Positions 5,982 through 7,250 of a stretch of 7,250 nucleotides of DNA are shown in pieces; within the stretch, counting starts at the first letter, position 1, and the number at the start of each line of letters is the position of its first letter. The stretch is from Terriglobales bacterium. GTDB lineage: Bacteria > Acidobacteriota > Terriglobia > Terriglobales > Acidobacteriaceae. The notes under the pieces were generated by a model, which was not told the DNA's origin, did no database searches, and saw only the letters and a program-made list of their open reading frames with translations. The stretch is from assembly GCA_019241735.1 (NCBI GenBank), contig JAFAWN010000248.1:1-7250 (forward strand), given 5' to 3'. Made by a program: the position numbers and the translations under genes.

Positions 5982-7250
5982 CTAGGCCACGGCTGCCGGT
6001 ACTCTCTCCCCGTCGTGCACGGTGGATGCTTCCCCGAGACGTAAAAAGTAATGAATCGATGGGGTAATGATGAGCGACAAGAACATGGAGACTATGACCC
6101 CGCCGATGACAGCGATCGCCAGAGGTTGCAACATCTGTGCCCCTGCTCCGATGGCGAATGCCAGTGGAAGCATCCCTGCAACTGTCGCCAGTGCCGTCAT
6201 AACAATCGGTCGCAAACGGCGGCGGCTGGCTTGAAGCATTGCATCCTGCGCTGAAAACCCGTGAGCACGTAGCCTATCGTCTGCATCGAGAAGCAGAATC
6301 CCGTTCTTGGCCACAATCCCGATGACCATGATCATCCCCATAAAAGACGATACGTTGAACGTGGTCCCGGTAACTACCAGGGCGATGAAAACTCCCGAAG
6401 TAGAAAGCACTGCAGAGGCCAGAATGGCTAGAGGGGCTGCAAAATTTCCGAACTCGAATAACAGGACGACGAATACTAATACGATCGCCAGGATCAGCAC
6501 GAGGATCAGGTCGCGAAACGATTTTTGCTGCTCCTGATACGTTCCTCCATACTCGACCTTTATGCTGCGCGGAAGATGAACGCTATCTACCGCCTTCATC
6601 ACCGCATCCATTCCCGTGCCCAGGTCAGTGCCTTCAAGGCGTGACGTGACTGCCACGTTGCGCTGAAGATTTTCCCGGCGTATCTCGGTTTGCGGCGGTA
6701 ACTCGATAATCGTGGCCAGTGAACCGAGGGTAGCGGTTTTCCCTGTCGAACTGGTGAGCAGGGTGTTGCGGATGGCCTCCAGCGAGACCCGGTTTGATTC
6801 TGGAAAACGGACCCGAACCGTATAGACGCGGTCGTTGTTGATGACCGGAGCCGCCGCTGGTTCGCCGGAGATTATTGCCGATGCATCCACGGCAATCTCC
6901 TCCGCAGTGAAACCGGCGCGCGCGGCAACGCTGGGATCAATTTGAAAGTTTACTGCCGGCCCGCTGATGGTGTTATCAATCCCGTTCAAGACGTCCACTG
7001 CGCCGGGGACCTTGTGAATGGCGTCTGCCACGCGGGGAGCCCACTGCTGAAGCAGCTTGGGGTCCTGGGAGAATAATTTTACTTGTACCGGCTCCGGAGT
7101 ACTGGTCAGATCTCCGATCATGTCCTGCAAAACCTGTATAAATTCGACGTCTAGGATCGGGTGTTGGTCTGCAATTTTGGACCGCGCATCTTCGATAACC
7201 TCGTCGATTGACCGGCTGCGTTTTCGCTTGAGCTTCACCGAAATGTCTCC
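5982..7250 (-). CDS. RND-family efflux transporter permease, C-terminal part (5' end beyond window)
   Basis: The - strand frame is open through the right edge (reading GDIS before the Val codon at 7238), so that GTG is internal and roughly the first 600 residues of a usual 1,000-residue pump are missing. Numbering from that Val, the second-half porter region covers about 1-235 (with GDLTSTPEPVQVKLF, VDVLNGIDNTISGP and PPQTEIRRENLQRNVAV). Five membrane helices follow at about 242-262, 267-291, 296-318, 343-362 and 369-399, matching TM8-TM12 of the RND fold. K311 in IVAKNG corresponds to the proton-relay Lys of AcrB-type pumps (K940 in AcrB). The protein would export substrates from the periplasm or inner membrane with a membrane-fusion protein and an outer-membrane channel. 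The porter sequence looks CusA/CzcA-like, but the Lys argues for a drug or organic-compound exporter. The substrate is unknown. The gene converges on garR, with 56 bp between the stops and no clear terminator. Confidence 0.9.
   Translation of the reverse strand, partial: GDISVKLKRKRSRSIDEVIEDARSKIADQHPILDVEFIQVLQDMIGDLTSTPEPVQVKLFSQDPKLLQQWAPRVADAIHKVPGAVDVLNGIDNTISGPAVNFQIDPSVAARAGFTAEEIAVDASAIISGEPAAAPVINNDRVYTVRVRFPESNRVSLEAIRNTLLTSSTGKTATLGSLATIIELPPQTEIRRENLQRNVAVTSRLEGTDLGTGMDAVMKAVDSVHLPRSIKVEYGGTYQEQQKSFRDLILVLILAIVLVFVVLLFEFGNFAAPLAILASAVLSTSGVFIALVVTGTTFNVSSFMGMIMVIGIVAKNGILLLDADDRLRAHGFSAQDAMLQASRRRLRPIVMTALATVAGMLPLAFAIGAGAQMLQPLAIAVIGGVIVSMFLSLIITPSIHYFLRLGEASTVHDGERVPAAVA

Overview
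The window looks like chromosomal DNA from a soil or environmental bacterium, most likely Acidobacteriota. This is inferred from the moderately GC-rich coding DNA, the large receptor combining a carboxypeptidase-regulatory-like domain with a TonB plug and barrel, the DUF4331 protein, and the flavour of the RND pump. No rRNA, tRNA or phylogenetic marker is present, so the taxonomy is tentative. Five protein-coding genes fill almost the whole window. I see no RNA gene, CRISPR array, insertion sequence, integrase or other mobile-element signature.

Region 1 (about 2-4795, + strand) is an envelope-related block. It starts with the 3' part of a DUF4331 gene whose beginning lies upstream of the window. 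A strong intrinsic terminator follows. Next come a secreted tetratricopeptide-repeat (TPR) protein and, 5 nt after its stop codon, a TonB-dependent outer-membrane receptor with a GTG start. The last two are almost certainly co-transcribed. The terminator suggests that the DUF4331 gene is expressed as its own unit or at a higher level. A possible reading is a surface or secreted protein (DUF4331), a periplasmic scaffold (TPR) and an outer-membrane transporter working together. No substrate can be named from the sequence.

Region 2 (about 4796-5925, + strand) has a 188-bp intergenic stretch with a plausible sigma-70 type promoter. It is followed by a beta-hydroxyacid dehydrogenase that closely resembles tartronate semialdehyde reductase (GarR/GlxR). 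Its real start is the ATG at 4984, which is preceded by a good ribosome binding site.

Region 3 (about 5926-7250, - strand) is the C-terminal part of an RND-family efflux permease. It converges on the reductase gene and runs off the right edge. The visible part holds the second-half porter region and the last five transmembrane helices. The pump and the reductase are metabolically ordinary and have no evident link to region 1. The most interesting part is the DUF4331-TPR-receptor block.
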